Shown one piece after another: positions 8,979 through 20,684 of a stretch of DNA of 64,000 nucleotides; within the stretch, counting starts at the first letter, position 1; every line of letters begins with the position of its first letter. This DNA is from Corynebacterium timonense (GTDB taxonomy: Bacteria; Actinomycetota; Actinomycetes; Mycobacteriales; Mycobacteriaceae). Position numbers and translations under genes: made by a program. Below the pieces are notes generated by a model that ran no database searches, was not told the DNA's origin, and worked only from the letters and a program-made list of their open reading frames with translations. The DNA is taken from assembly GCF_900105305.1 (NCBI RefSeq), contig NZ_LT629765.1, positions 806,001-870,000 of the forward strand, read 5' to 3'.

Positions 8979-9891
8979 CATTGTGCGGGGGTGAGGCCAC
9001 CGATGGCGGTGTGGGCTCGATGGTCGTTGTAGTCGTGGATGAACTTCGCGTACGTCTGCTGACAGGGCCTTTTCTCTGGTGTAGGGGCGGATGTGGGCCT
9101 ATTCCTGCATCAGGGTGCGGTTAACCGTCCTTCTTTGCCGTTGGTCTGCGGGCGGTACGGCTTGGTGTCAACATGCCTAATCGTGCCCAGGGGCGGCGTT
9201 GAACGCTTGGGAGCGGTAGCAGGCACGGTATATCGGCCATCACCCGTGCGACCTCGACGCCGTGGGCGGAAAAGAACGCGCAGGCACGCCACATAAACCC
9301 GGCCGCGGTGTGCTTCTTTTCGTCGGTCAGGATCTCCGAGTACGCCATCCGTGAGTAATCATCCACGGCGTGATGCAGGTAGGAGTACCCGCGTCCGGCG
9401 GGCGCACCATCCTGCCTTTGTGCGTTGCGGGCGCGACCTGTCCGGCGATCCTGTTCAGAGCCTCGCCCGTGGGCACGCGCCAGCCCCCGCCGTCGGGGAT
9501 GCGGCCGAGCTTTTTGATGTCTGCATGGATCATGTCGCCGGGTTGGCTGTGTGCGTAGCGCACTGGTCGTGCTGTGCGCACCGGCAGGCCTGTGGCGTGG
9601 TCGATGCGGGCTAGTTTCGGCATGGTGGAGCGCGCGACACCGAGATGGCAACCGATACGGTGTGGGCCCCACTGGCGGGTAAACCGCAGTGTGATGATGC
9701 GGCGCTGGGTGCGCACCGGCAGCTGGTGCGCACACGTGCGTTGGCCGGCTGGAACGGTCGGTGAGCACTTCGCTGCGGCGGGCCCGGCTCACCCACCTGC
9801 TGACGGTGGCTGGGCAGAACTGGAAGCGTTCAGCGACCCGGCGCTGCGTCCATCCGTGGGGCCATCCGTGGGTGATGACCAGCTCAACCAT
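8960..9891 (-). pseudogene. IS481-family transposase, multiply frameshifted
   Basis: Pieces of one transposase are spread over three frames. The N-terminal helix-turn-helix part (MVELVITHG, RVAERFQFCPATVSRWVSRA) begins at 9891. The frame changes near 9725 to give GVARSTMPKLARIDHATG and the first catalytic region GDMIHADIKKLG, and returns near 9400 for YLHHAVDDYSRMAYSEIL. Near 9230 (after VARVMADI, second Asp) it changes to HVDTKPYRPQTNGK, and near 9135 it shifts again before the ERLNRTL-type Glu region. A TAG replaces the Trp of MQEW near 9099. The tail HTAIGGLTPAQCVHN is visible. No functional product is possible. Exact ends are approximate. Confidence 0.85.
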
Positions 9892-9997
9892 CCTTGCTCT
9901 GCCGGTCGGGATCAAAGGTGCGATATGGAAGCCCTCGCGACCGGTGCTCGTGTGAATACCTCCACCTCTACCGGAGGCTGCCCCCATCCGCTCACAC

Positions 9998-10023
9998 CGT
10001 TCACAACCTCCCGAGGAAGTACA
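9998..10023 (-). repeat. right terminal inverted repeat of the IS481-type element
   Basis: On the minus strand reads TGTACTTCCTCGGGAGG then TTGTGAACG, matching the left repeat at 19 of 26 positions. Confidence 0.7.
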
Positions 10024-10024
10024 G

Positions 10025-11419
10025 CTAGCACTCCGTGAGGTTTACGGGCAGGCCCAGCTGGACGGCCAGCCCGCCCATGGAGGTCTCCTTGTACTTCGTC
10101 ATCATGTCCCGGCCCGTCGCCGCCATCGTCTCGACGACATCATCGAGGGTGACGATGTTTGTGCCGTCGCCAAGCTTGGCTAGGCGTGCGGCGTTGATGG
10201 CCTTGACCCCACCGATGGCGTTGCGCTCGATGCAGGGGACCTGCACGAGCCCGCCGACCGGGTCGCAGGTCAGGCCGAGGTTGTGCTCGAGGGCGATCTC
10301 GGCGGCGTTCTCGACCTGCTGGGGGGTGCCGCCGAGGATGGCGCACATGCCCGCCGCCGCCATGGAGGAAGCGGAGCCAACCTCGCCCTGGCAGCCGACC
10401 TCGGCGCCGGAGATGGAGGCGTTTGTCTTAATAATCACGCCGATAGCGGCCGCCGTGAGCAGGAACTCGCGGGCCCGCTCGTCCGTGAAATCGTCCGTGA
10501 AATCGCGGCAGTAGTGCATCACCGCCGGGATGATGCCCGCCGCTCCGTTGGTCGGGGCCGTGACCACCTGGCCGTGCGCGGCGTTTTCCTCGTTTACGGC
10601 CAAGGCGTAGAGGTTGACCCATTCCATCGCATCGAGCCCCCGGGAGGTCGAGGCCTCGTACTCCGCGGTGAGAAGGCGGTAGAGCCGGGGCGCGCGCCTG
10701 GTCACGTTCAGCCCGCCGGGCAGCGTGCCTTCCGACTTCAGCCCGTGGGAGACGCACTCCTGCATGACGTTCCAGACCGCGTCGAGGTGGTCGCGCACTG
10801 CGTCCCAGCCGTGCAGCGCCTCCTCGTTGGCACGCATGATTTCCGCGACCGTCATGCCGTTCTCGGAGCACAGGCGCATGAGCTCGGCGCCGCTGTGGAA
10901 CTCGAAGGGGATGACGGGGGTGTCGAAGGTCGTGGTGATGCCGGATTCGCTTTCCTTCTCCTCGATGCCCTCGCGGTCGAGGATGAAGCCGCCGCCGACG
11001 GAGAAGTACTCCACGCGCTCGGCGATCTGGTTCCCCTCGGCGTCCCACGCGTCGAAAATGAGGCAGTTCGGGTGCTCGGGCACAGGCTCTGGGTCGAAGA
11101 CGACCTCGTAGTCCACCGAGGCATCCGGACCCTCGATGGTGCCGGTCGCCGGGATTGCCTCGCCGGGGCGGGGAGCGACGTCGGAGGAGGTGGTCAGCGG
11201 GGTCCAGCCGACGAGGCCGAGGAGCACCGCTCGGTCGGTTCCGTGACCCACGCCGGTGGCGGCCAACGAGCCGCGCAGTTCAACGCGCACCCGCGACGGC
11301 TGAGCCCCGAGGCGCTCGATAAAGGCGTTGGCGGCGCGCATCGGCCCCACCGTATGGGACGACGACGGGCCGATGCCGATGCTGAACAGGTCGATCACGC
11401 TCACGGTGTTTTGTGACAT
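10025..11419 (-). CDS. sdaA: L-serine ammonia-lyase (iron-sulfur serine dehydratase)
   Basis: Deaminates L-serine to pyruvate with a [4Fe-4S] cluster. This is a single-chain enzyme with the beta domain first ([18 protein letters not shown] near residues 12-30) and the alpha domain second, with the cluster region [20 protein letters not shown] and the terminal Cys of LTEC. In the characterised Legionella enzyme the C-terminal Cys occupies the cluster as a fourth ligand, and it is preserved here. ATG at 11419 gives 464 residues starting [14 protein letters not shown], as in homologues; the SD is weak. The IS element begins immediately after its stop codon. Confidence 0.95.
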   Translation of the reverse strand: MSQNTVSVIDLFSIGIGPSSSHTVGPMRAANAFIERLGAQPSRVRVELRGSLAATGVGHGTDRAVLLGLVGWTPLTTSSDVAPRPGEAIPATGTIEGPDASVDYEVVFDPEPVPEHPNCLIFDAWDAEGNQIAERVEYFSVGGGFILDREGIEEKESESGITTTFDTPVIPFEFHSGAELMRLCSENGMTVAEIMRANEEALHGWDAVRDHLDAVWNVMQECVSHGLKSEGTLPGGLNVTRRAPRLYRLLTAEYEASTSRGLDAMEWVNLYALAVNEENAAHGQVVTAPTNGAAGIIPAVMHYCRDFTDDFTDERAREFLLTAAAIGVIIKTNASISGAEVGCQGEVGSASSMAAAGMCAILGGTPQQVENAAEIALEHNLGLTCDPVGGLVQVPCIERNAIGGVKAINAARLAKLGDGTNIVTLDDVVETMAATGRDMMTKYKETSMGGLAVQLGLPVNLTEC

Positions 11420-11453
11420 GGCCACGATGGTACCGCAGGCACCAGACACACAC

Positions 11454-12092
11454 TTAGCGTTCGGTCTGCCCCCGCAGAAGGTGGGGCATGGGCACGTAGC
11501 CTTCCCCGCCATCCGCGGGCGCGGCACCCGAGAATCGCGACGGGCGGGGGGACGCGAGCATAAGATCCGCCAGCTCGCCGGCGGCGCGCTCCACGCGGCG
11601 GCTGAAGTCGGCCCCGGCGGGACCGCCGAAATCCGCGGTCGCCGCGAACAGGGAGGTGGGGACCACCACGGCGTGCATGAAGGTCAGCAGAGGGCGCAAC
11701 GCGTGCTCCGTCACTAGCGTGTGGCGGGTGCTGCCGGCGGTAGCCGCGACGATTGTCGGCATGCCGACGAGGGCATCGACGTCGAGGACGTCGAAGAACA
11801 TCTTGAACAGGCCGGAGTAGCTGGCCTTGAACACCGGCGTGACGGCAATGAGCCCATCGGCCGCGGCCAGTTGCCGGCTGACCTCGGTGAGCCGTTGGCT
11901 CCACGTGCCGCTTGTCGTGGCGTGCGCGAGGTCGGTGGCCAACGTGCGCAGTTCGACGGTACGCACCTGCACCTCGGCGGGCGCAGCGCGGTGCGCGGCG
12001 GCGTCGACCACGGCGGCTGCGATGGCGTCGGCGACCTGGCGCGTCGTTGAGGGCGTCGATAAGCCTGCTGTCACGACGAACAGGGTGGTCAT
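11454..12092 (-). CDS. CE1759-family FMN reductase
   Basis: 212 residues with the flavodoxin-like fold of NADPH-dependent FMN reductases: an N-terminal strand and phosphate loop (LFVVTAGLSTPSTTRQ) and the VTPVFKASYSGLFKMFFD segment typical of the family. It supplies reduced flavin to a partner monooxygenase. The start ATG overlaps the stop of the upstream LLM gene by 4 bases (ATGA), so the two are translationally coupled. This two-gene set is defined in corynebacteria and other actinobacteria as the CE1758/CE1759 duo. The substrate of the pair is unknown. Confidence 0.9.
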   Translation of the reverse strand: MTTLFVVTAGLSTPSTTRQVADAIAAAVVDAAAHRAAPAEVQVRTVELRTLATDLAHATTSGTWSQRLTEVSRQLAAADGLIAVTPVFKASYSGLFKMFFDVLDVDALVGMPTIVAATAGSTRHTLVTEHALRPLLTFMHAVVVPTSLFAATADFGGPAGADFSRRVERAAGELADLMLASPRPSRFSGAAPADGGEGYVPMPHLLRGQTER

Positions 12093-13216
12093 GACGGCTC
12101 CTTTCCTGGCGAGACCTCGAAATGGGGATGTCGCTCGCCCCGCTGCTGCGCTGCGAGGAGGCTATCAAAGGTGGGCGGGTCGCTGGGCACGTGGTCGGGG
12201 CGGCGGGCCTCCATCCGGCGGCGCAGCTCGGGCACAACATCGGTGCCGAGGATCTCGATCTGCTCCAGCACCACCTCGCGAGGCAGGCCGGCGTGGTCGA
12301 CCAAGAAAAGCTGGCGCTGGTAGTCGCCCACCCAGTCAGCGAACTGCATTGTGCGGTCGATAACCATCTCCGGCGTGCCCACCGTCAACGGCGTCGCCTC
12401 GGTGTAGTCCTCCAGGCTGGGCCCGTGCCCGTAGACGGGGGCGTTGTCGAAGTAGGGGCGGAAGACGCGCTTCGCCTCCTGCTCTGTGCCCGCGATGAAC
12501 ACCTGCCCTCCGAGGCCGACGATGGCCTGGTCAGCGCGGCCGTGGCCGTACGCCTCGAAACGGCGCCGGTACAGCCCCACCATCGAGGCGGTGTGTTCCT
12601 TGTTCCAGAAGATGTTGTTATGGAAGAAGCCGTCGCCGTAGAACGCGGCCTGCTCCGCGATCTGAGGCGAGCGGATCGAGCCGTGCCAGACGAAGGGAGG
12701 CACGCCCGCGAGTGGGGTGGGCGTTGCGGTGAAGCCGGTCAGGGGGGTGCGGAATTGTCCGCTCCAGTTCACCACCGGCTCGCGCCACAGGCGGCGCAGC
12801 AGGTGGTAGTTCTCCACAGCGAGCGGCACGCCCTGGTGGATGTCCTTGCCGAACCAGGGGTAGACGGGGCCCGTGTTGCCCCGCCCGAGCATGAGGTCGA
12901 CCCGCCCGTCGACGAGGTTATGCAGGAAGGAGTAGTCCTCAGCGAGGCGGACCGGGTCGGTGGTGGTGATGAGCGTCGTCGCCGTCGACAGCCGCAGCCG
13001 CGAGGTCTGGGCCCCGATGTAGGCCAAGTGGGTGGGAGGGGAGGAGGGCACAAACGGCGGGTTGTGGTGCTGCCCGGTGGCGAACACGTCGAGGCCCACC
13101 TCCTCCGCCTTGAGCGCGTACGCCGTCATGGCGTCGATGCGCTCCTTCTCGCTCGGCGCGGCGCCGGTGGTGGGGTCGGGGGTGACGTCACCGACGGTGA
13201 AAATTCCAAACTGCAT
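12089..13216 (-). CDS. CE1758-family FMN-dependent luciferase-like monooxygenase
   Basis: 375 residues from the ATG at 13216, which has GGAAGGG upstream. The TIM-barrel bacterial-luciferase family is indicated by the start MQFGIFTVGD, ATGQHHNPPFVPSSP near residue 47, the RLRLSTATTLI strand and LVDGRVDLMLGRGN. Together with the coupled FMN reductase it should form a two-component oxygenase that uses FMNH2 and O2. The organic substrate cannot be told. The gene is divergent from aspS. Confidence 0.92.
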   Translation of the reverse strand: MQFGIFTVGDVTPDPTTGAAPSEKERIDAMTAYALKAEEVGLDVFATGQHHNPPFVPSSPPTHLAYIGAQTSRLRLSTATTLITTTDPVRLAEDYSFLHNLVDGRVDLMLGRGNTGPVYPWFGKDIHQGVPLAVENYHLLRRLWREPVVNWSGQFRTPLTGFTATPTPLAGVPPFVWHGSIRSPQIAEQAAFYGDGFFHNNIFWNKEHTASMVGLYRRRFEAYGHGRADQAIVGLGGQVFIAGTEQEAKRVFRPYFDNAPVYGHGPSLEDYTEATPLTVGTPEMVIDRTMQFADWVGDYQRQLFLVDHAGLPREVVLEQIEILGTDVVPELRRRMEARRPDHVPSDPPTFDSLLAAQQRGERHPHFEVSPGKEPS

Positions 13217-13334
13217 GGTACAGGCCCTTCCGTGGTACTGCGCGCCCGATGGTACCGGGCGGCGGGGCCGCGTCGGTGACGCGTCACGCGGGGATCGCTC
13301 TGGGCCGGACCCGGGGCGGTGTCGGACAAGGGGG

Positions 13335-13340
13335 TAGAAT
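13335..13340 (+). promoter_or_regulatory. -10 element of aspS
   Basis: TAGAAT with a predicted start near 13347, giving a 40-base leader. It lies downstream of the GTG at 13319, which argues against that start for aspS. Confidence 0.5.
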
Positions 13341-13387
13341 CTGCGACGACAACTTTTGCCCTCACGTGGAAGGACGTGGAAGATACC

Positions 13388-15184
<1,797 letters not shown>

Positions 15185-15185
15185 C

Positions 15186-15209
15186 GCGGGCCCCTCGTGA
15201 GAGGCCCGC
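15186..15209 (+). other. hairpin between aspS and the phosphotransferase gene
   Basis: GCGGG and CCTC pair with GAGG and CCCGC around a GTGA loop with a 2-base bulge. There is no T tract, so it is more likely an mRNA 3'-end or processing structure than a strong terminator. The SD of the next gene begins right after it. Confidence 0.4.
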
Positions 15210-15222
15210 AAGGAGTGACCTG

Positions 15223-16458
15223 ATGGATCAGGAAAGCGTCATCGCGGCGGCGGAGGACATCCTCACCCGCCGCTACGGCGGCACGCAGAAGCTTCACGAC
15301 GTCACACGGCTCACCGGGTCCGGCTTCGCCGGCGTCTACCGCGCCCGCGTGGCTACCAACCCTCTTGTGCAGCACCGTTCGGTCGTGGTCAAACACTCCC
15401 CGGAGACGGGCGACGTGCTCGACGACGCCGCCTTTTTGCGCGAGGTGGTCTCCTACCAGTTCACCACCTCCCTCAGCGAAGAGGTGCGTCCCGGGCCGAT
15501 CCTGCTCGCGCACGACACCGCCCAGCGGATCATCATCATCTCCGACTCGGGCGACGGCGACACGCTGGCGACGATCCTCGCCTCGGCCGACGACGAGACG
15601 CGCCTGAAGGTGCTACGCGGCTTGGGCACCGCGCTGGGGCGCATGCACGCTGGTACAGCGGGTAAGGAGGGCGCCTACAACGTCCTGTTCGCCCGCATGG
15701 TGCGCGGCAGGAAGGGCCAGCGCCAGGTCCAGGACCTGCGCGAGCGCATCCTGATGCACCGGATCCGTTTGGGGGCGGCGATGCTGGAGGAGTCCGGCAT
15801 CGCCACCCCCACCGAGGTCTCGGAGACCGCGGAGCGGATCCACGCGCGCCTGCTGCGCGGAGGCAACCGCGCGTTTACCCCATTCGACCTCGCGCCCGAC
15901 AACATCATCTTCGCCGAGCGCACCCAGTTTCTCGACTACGAGTGGGCGGGCTTCCGCGACGTCACCTTCGACGTCGCCTTCGTGGTCGGGGGTTTCCCCA
16001 ACTACGTGGCCGCCCGCCCCGTCAACGACGAGGAGGCGCAGGTCTTCGTCGACGCGTGGGTCAGCGAGGTGGAGACGATGTGGCCGAACGTGCTTCACCC
16101 TGCGACGCTGCATGCGGCGATCACGGCGGCGTTGATCGGGTGGGCGCTGTCGAGCGTGTCCATCCTCAATGCGAATGCGCTCGAAACTCTCGCGCAGACG
16201 GACGACCAGCTGGCGGAGGAGTTCCGCTCGGCGGGCGCCGACCTCGAGGCCGCGGTGAGTGTGGCCGAGGACTTTGAGGTCAGCGGCGACCTTCTGCGTC
16301 CTCGTTCGGACGGCCCATTTACCGCGGACGAGCAGCTCGTGCGTCGGGACCTCTTCGAAACCTTCGACGCGGTGGCCCGCTACGCCGGGTTGGGCGCCGG
16401 GGCGTACAACCATGCCGTCTCGGAGTGGGCGCGCGGCGTCGCGGAACGGTTGAGGTAG
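15223..16458 (+). CDS. aminoglycoside-phosphotransferase-like kinase-fold protein, substrate unknown
   Basis: 411 residues with the APH/choline-kinase layout: an N-lobe with a glycine-rich turn (LTGSGFAGVYRARV) and VVVKHS as the likely ATP Lys, then the catalytic region FTPFDLAPDNIIF near residue 217 and the metal-binding DYEWAGFRD segment. The catalytic Asp and Asn are present, but the His of the usual HxDxxxxN is replaced (TPFD). It is unlikely to be a true antibiotic kinase; a small-molecule kinase role is inferred. It sits between aspS and rarA with a good SD (AAGGAG). Confidence 0.8.
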   Translation: MDQESVIAAAEDILTRRYGGTQKLHDVTRLTGSGFAGVYRARVATNPLVQHRSVVVKHSPETGDVLDDAAFLREVVSYQFTTSLSEEVRPGPILLAHDTAQRIIIISDSGDGDTLATILASADDETRLKVLRGLGTALGRMHAGTAGKEGAYNVLFARMVRGRKGQRQVQDLRERILMHRIRLGAAMLEESGIATPTEVSETAERIHARLLRGGNRAFTPFDLAPDNIIFAERTQFLDYEWAGFRDVTFDVAFVVGGFPNYVAARPVNDEEAQVFVDAWVSEVETMWPNVLHPATLHAAITAALIGWALSSVSILNANALETLAQTDDQLAEEFRSAGADLEAAVSVAEDFEVSGDLLRPRSDGPFTADEQLVRRDLFETFDAVARYAGLGAGAYNHAVSEWARGVAERLR

Positions 16459-16461
16459 GCC

Positions 16462-17814
16462 ATGCAGGACGGTCTCTTTGGCGACCCGCACGGGCAGCAC
16501 GACGCCGACACATCGCGCGGCGGCGCGTTCTTCGAGGCCGGCGCCTCGGCGCCGCTGGCCGCGCGGATGCGGCCTCGCTCCCTCGAGGAGATCGAAGGCC
16601 AGGGCCACCTGCTCGCCGAGGGAAAACCGCTGCGCAGGCTCATCGAGGGATCCGGGGCGGCCTCCGTGATCCTCTACGGTCCGCCCGGCACCGGCAAAAC
16701 CACCATCGCCTCGCTCATCGCCTCGGCCATGGGGCAGAGCTTCGTCGCGCTGTCCGCGCTGTCGTCGGGCGTGAAGGAGGTGCGCCAGGTGATCGACCGG
16801 GCCCGCCGCGACCTCGCCCGGGGCGAGCGCACGGTCCTGTTTATCGACGAGGTGCACCGCTTTTCCAAGACCCAGCAGGATTCGCTGCTGGCGGCGGTGG
16901 AGAACCGGGTTGTGCTGCTTGTCGCGGCGACGACCGAAAACCCGTCGTTTAGCGTCGTGGCCCCTCTCTTGTCCCGCTCGCTGCTGCTCACCCTTGAACC
17001 GCTGACCGACGCCAACATCGCCGCCGTCCTCGACAGGGCAGTCGCGGACGAACGCGGCCTCGCCGGCCGGGTCCGGCTCGACCCGGACGCTCGGGCGCAG
17101 CTCGTGCTCCTGGCGGGCGGCGACGCGCGGCGAGCGCTGACCTACCTGGAGGCGGCAGCAGAGGCGGTCGACGACGGAGACGCGATCACAGAGGAAGTCG
17201 TGCGCGAGAACGTCAACCGCGCTGTCGTACGCTACGACCGCGACGGCGACCAGCACTACGACGTTGTCTCCGCCTTCATCAAATCGATCCGCGGCTCCGA
17301 TGTCGACGCTGCGCTGCACTACCTAGCGCGCATGATCGAGGCGGGGGAGGACCCCCGGTTCATCGCGAGGCGGCTGGTCATTCACGCCTCGGAGGACGTC
17401 GGCATGGCGGACCCGAGCGCGCTGCAGGTGGCGGTGGCGGCCGCGCACGCGGTCAGCTTCATCGGCATGCCCGAGGGAAGGCTCGCGTTGGCGCAGGCGA
17501 CGATCCACTTAGCCACGGCGCCGAAGTCGCCGTCCGTGATCCAGGCGATCGGGCGGGCGCAGGAGGACGTCCGGCGCGGGAAAACGGGGGCGGTGCCCGC
17601 GCACCTGCGCGACGGCCACTACGAGGGCGCGAAAAAGATGGGCAATGCAGTGGGTTACCTGTACCCGCACGACGACCCGCGCGGAGTGGTCACCCAGCGC
17701 TATATCCCCGAGGGCCTCGACGGCACCGTGTACTACGAGCCGAGTGAACACGGCAACGAAAAGCGCATCAGAGACTACAGCGACCGCCTGCGCCGGATCG
17801 TGCGGGGCAGGTAG
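16462..17814 (+). CDS. rarA: replication-associated recombination protein A (RarA/MgsA AAA+ ATPase)
   Basis: 450 residues. Clamp-loader-like AAA+ ATPase acting at stalled forks. Walker [10 protein letters not shown] near residue 75, Walker [12 protein letters not shown] near 128, sensor 1 region AATTENPSF, arginine-finger region [10 protein letters not shown], and the C-terminal MgsA tetramerisation domain with [16 protein letters not shown]. It starts 3 bases after the upstream gene with GAGG as SD, and precedes alaS as in other corynebacteria. Confidence 0.96.
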   Translation: MQDGLFGDPHGQHDADTSRGGAFFEAGASAPLAARMRPRSLEEIEGQGHLLAEGKPLRRLIEGSGAASVILYGPPGTGKTTIASLIASAMGQSFVALSALSSGVKEVRQVIDRARRDLARGERTVLFIDEVHRFSKTQQDSLLAAVENRVVLLVAATTENPSFSVVAPLLSRSLLLTLEPLTDANIAAVLDRAVADERGLAGRVRLDPDARAQLVLLAGGDARRALTYLEAAAEAVDDGDAITEEVVRENVNRAVVRYDRDGDQHYDVVSAFIKSIRGSDVDAALHYLARMIEAGEDPRFIARRLVIHASEDVGMADPSALQVAVAAAHAVSFIGMPEGRLALAQATIHLATAPKSPSVIQAIGRAQEDVRRGKTGAVPAHLRDGHYEGAKKMGNAVGYLYPHDDPRGVVTQRYIPEGLDGTVYYEPSEHGNEKRIRDYSDRLRRIVRGR

Positions 17815-17846
17815 GCGGGGGTCGTTCGACCCGTGGGGGCCGGGGG

Positions 17847-17852
17847 TAGAGT
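17847..17852 (+). promoter_or_regulatory. -10 element of alaS
   Basis: TAGAGT, predicted start near 17859 and a leader of about 37 bases. Confidence 0.4.
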
Positions 17853-17895
17853 AGGTGCGGACTAATCGGCACTATTTCCCCGGGAGGGCACACCC

Positions 17896-20565
17896 GTGCA
17901 CACACACGAGATCCGCCAGCGCTTTACTGATCACTTTGTCAAGGCAGGACACACCGCTGTCCCGAGCGCCTCGCTGATCCTGGATGACCCGACCCTCCTG
18001 TTTGTCAACGCCGGCATGGTCCCGTTCAAGCCGTACTTTTTGGGGCAGCAGACGCCCCCGTTCGACAACGGGACGGCCACGTCGATCCAGAAGTGCGTGC
18101 GCACGCTGGATATCGAGGAGGTGGGCATCACCACCCGCCACAACACCTTCTTCCAGATGGCCGGGAACTTCTCCTTCGGCCAGTACTTCAAGGAGGGCGC
18201 GATCACTCATGCGTGGAGCCTGCTGACCGGCTCCCTCGACGACGGCGGGCTGGGGCTCGACCCGGAGCGGCTGTGGGTGACCGTCTACCTCGACGACGAC
18301 GAGGCGGAGCAGATCTGGCGCGAGAAGATCGGCGTGCCCGCCGAGCGCATCCAGCGCCTCGGCGTGGAGGACAACTTCTGGTCGATGGGCATTCCTGGCC
18401 CGTGCGGGCCGTGCTCCGAGATCTACTACGACCGCGGCCCGGAGTACGGCCGCGACGGCGGGCCGGCCGCCGACGACAACCGCTACATGGAGATCTGGAA
18501 CCTCGTGTTCATGGAGTCCATCCGCGGTGAGGGCGACAAGAAGGGCAACTTCGACATCGTTGGCGAGCTGCCGAACAAGAACATCGACACCGGCATGGGC
18601 GTCGAGCGCGTCGCCTGCCTGTTGCAGGGCGTGGACAACGTGTACGAAACCGACCTGCTGCGCCCGGTGATCGACGCCGCCGTTGAGCTCACGGGCTCGC
18701 AGTACGACGCCGGGAACAAGCGTGACGACGTCCGCTTCCGCGTCATCGCCGACCACTCGCGCACCGGCATGATGATCATCCTCGACGGGGTTACGCCCTC
18801 CAACGAGGGGCGCGGCTACATCCTGCGTCGCCTGTTGCGCCGCGTGATCCGCTCCGCGCGCCTACTCGGGGCGACCGGCACGGTGCTGGAGACGTTTATG
18901 AACACGATCATGGACACGATGACGCCCTCCTTCCCGGAGATCGCCGATAACAGAGAGCGGATCCTGCGCGTCGCGCTGGCGGAGGAGCGGGCCTTCCTGA
19001 AGACCCTCGAGTCCGGCACTCACCGCTTCGACGAGGCCGCCGCGGCAGTCCGCTCCTCTGGGGCGACGGTCCTCCCGGGCGCGCAAGCCTTCGAGCTGCA
19101 CGACACCTACGGGTTCCCCATTGATCTCACACTCGAGATGGCGCGCGAAGCGGGCCTCGAGGTGGACATGGACGCCTTCGACAGCGAGATGCGCGCCCAG
19201 CGCGAGCGCGCCAAGGCCGACAACAAGGCAAAAAAGCACCGCAACGTCGACGAGTCGCTCTACCGCGAGTGGGTCGACGGCGCCCCGACCGAGTTCGTCG
19301 GATACTCCACGCTCACCCACGACGCCACGGTGCTCGGGCTCGTGCGCGCCGGCGAGAAGGTCACGGAGGCCGGCCAAGGCGACGAGGTGGAGGTCATCCT
19401 CGACGTCACGCCGATGTACGCCGAGTCGGGCGGTCAGCTCGCGGACCGCGGCCGGCTGGTGATGGGCGATACCGTTCTCAACGTTTCCGACGTGCAGAAG
19501 GTGGGCAAGCGGCTCTGGCTGCACAAGGCCACGGTGCAAAACGGCGGGCTGGACATCGGCTCGACGGTGACCGCCGAGGTCGACGGCGACTGGCGCCACG
19601 GCGCCCGCCAGGCGCACACCGCGACCCACCTGATCCACGCGGCGCTGCGGCAGGTGCTCGGGCCGACGGCCGTGCAGGCGGGCTCGCTGAACAAGCCTGG
19701 CTACCTGCGCTTTGACTTCAACTACACCGAGCAGCTCACCCCGAGCCAGCTCGAGGAGATCGCCACCGTGACCAACCAGGCGGTCGACGCGGACTTCTCG
19801 GTCAACACCGTGGAAACGTCGCTGGAGAAGGCCAAAGCAATGGGGGCGCTGGCCCTGTTCGGGGAGAACTACGGCGACGTCGTGCGCGTCGTCGAGATCG
19901 GTGGCCCCTTCTCTATCGAGCTGTGCGGCGGCACCCACGTCGAGCACTCCTCCCAGGTCGGGCCGGTCGCCGTCCTCGGCGAGTCCTCCGTCGGCTCGGG
20001 CGCGCGCCGTATTGAGGCGTACTCGGGCCTGGATTCCTTCCGCTACTTCTCCAAGGAGGCGGCGCTTGCCTCCGGCCTGGCCACGGAGCTGAAGACGCCG
20101 ACCGAGCAGCTGCCGGACCGTATCGCGCAGCTCACCGAACGCCTGCGCGCGGCGGAGAAGGAGATCGAGGCGCTGCACAAGCAACAGCTGCTCAGCCAGA
20201 CGGCGGGCCTCGCCGACGCGGCTGAGACGGTGGGCTCTTTCCGCCTTGTCGCGGCGCAGCTGCCCGCGGGGGTCAACGCCGGCGACCTGCGCTCGGCTGC
20301 TGCGGACCTGCGCGGGCGTTTCGGCGCCGAGGCGGCGGTCGTCGCCCTCGTGTCCGCCGGCGGGGGGAAGGTCCCCTACGCCGTGGCGGCCACGTCGGCT
20401 GCCGTCGAGAAGGGCGCGAAGGCCGGTGATCTGGTGAAACTCATCGGCGGTTACGTCGACGGCCGGGGCGGCGGCAAGCCCGACCTCGCGCAGGGGTCGG
20501 GCTCGGACACGGGGGGTGTCACGGCGGCGCTGCAGGCAGTCAGGGAGGACCTTGCTGCCCGCTAG
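17896..20565 (+). CDS. alaS: alanyl-tRNA synthetase
   Basis: Class II AlaRS, 889 residues. The catalytic N-terminal domain shows [15 protein letters not shown] and [15 protein letters not shown], followed by the tRNA-recognition domain, the editing domain with [12 protein letters not shown] and [13 protein letters not shown] (zinc ligands) and a C-terminal DHHA1 domain. GTG at 17896 is supported by GGGAGGG 7 bases upstream. Confidence 0.97.
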   Translation: MHTHEIRQRFTDHFVKAGHTAVPSASLILDDPTLLFVNAGMVPFKPYFLGQQTPPFDNGTATSIQKCVRTLDIEEVGITTRHNTFFQMAGNFSFGQYFKEGAITHAWSLLTGSLDDGGLGLDPERLWVTVYLDDDEAEQIWREKIGVPAERIQRLGVEDNFWSMGIPGPCGPCSEIYYDRGPEYGRDGGPAADDNRYMEIWNLVFMESIRGEGDKKGNFDIVGELPNKNIDTGMGVERVACLLQGVDNVYETDLLRPVIDAAVELTGSQYDAGNKRDDVRFRVIADHSRTGMMIILDGVTPSNEGRGYILRRLLRRVIRSARLLGATGTVLETFMNTIMDTMTPSFPEIADNRERILRVALAEERAFLKTLESGTHRFDEAAAAVRSSGATVLPGAQAFELHDTYGFPIDLTLEMAREAGLEVDMDAFDSEMRAQRERAKADNKAKKHRNVDESLYREWVDGAPTEFVGYSTLTHDATVLGLVRAGEKVTEAGQGDEVEVILDVTPMYAESGGQLADRGRLVMGDTVLNVSDVQKVGKRLWLHKATVQNGGLDIGSTVTAEVDGDWRHGARQAHTATHLIHAALRQVLGPTAVQAGSLNKPGYLRFDFNYTEQLTPSQLEEIATVTNQAVDADFSVNTVETSLEKAKAMGALALFGENYGDVVRVVEIGGPFSIELCGGTHVEHSSQVGPVAVLGESSVGSGARRIEAYSGLDSFRYFSKEAALASGLATELKTPTEQLPDRIAQLTERLRAAEKEIEALHKQQLLSQTAGLADAAETVGSFRLVAAQLPAGVNAGDLRSAAADLRGRFGAEAAVVALVSAGGGKVPYAVAATSAAVEKGAKAGDLVKLIGGYVDGRGGGKPDLAQGSGSDTGGVTAALQAVREDLAAR

Positions 20566-20579
20566 GGCGTGGAACGAGT

Positions 20580-20644
20580 AAGATAACGAATTGGACACGA
20601 GGCACCCCGGGTAACTCGGCAGTGTCTCGGCCGTTATCTTTTTG
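20580..20644 (+). terminator. long imperfect hairpin with T run after alaS
   Basis: Outer arms AAGATAACG (20580-20588) and CGTTATCTT (20632-20640) pair perfectly and are followed by TTT. Inside, GACAC pairs with GTGTC and GAG with CTC. This could be a terminator for alaS or a structured leader of ruvX, whose ATG is 41 bases further on. The outer arm also holds TAAGAT, a possible -10 element. Confidence 0.5.
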
Positions 20645-20684
20645 CCCGAGACATTCCACGTAAGGCCACGCAAAGGAAACCGCT

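Larger units (their letters stand above)
8953..10023 (-). mobile_element. decayed IS481-type insertion sequence
   Basis: About 1071 bp bounded by imperfect 26-bp terminal inverted repeats (both begin TGTAC and share TTGTGAACG; 19 of 26 match). It contains one transposase gene on the minus strand with several frameshifts and a stop, so it is immobile. No convincing target duplication is visible. The right end lies 1 base from the sdaA stop codon. Confidence 0.8.
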
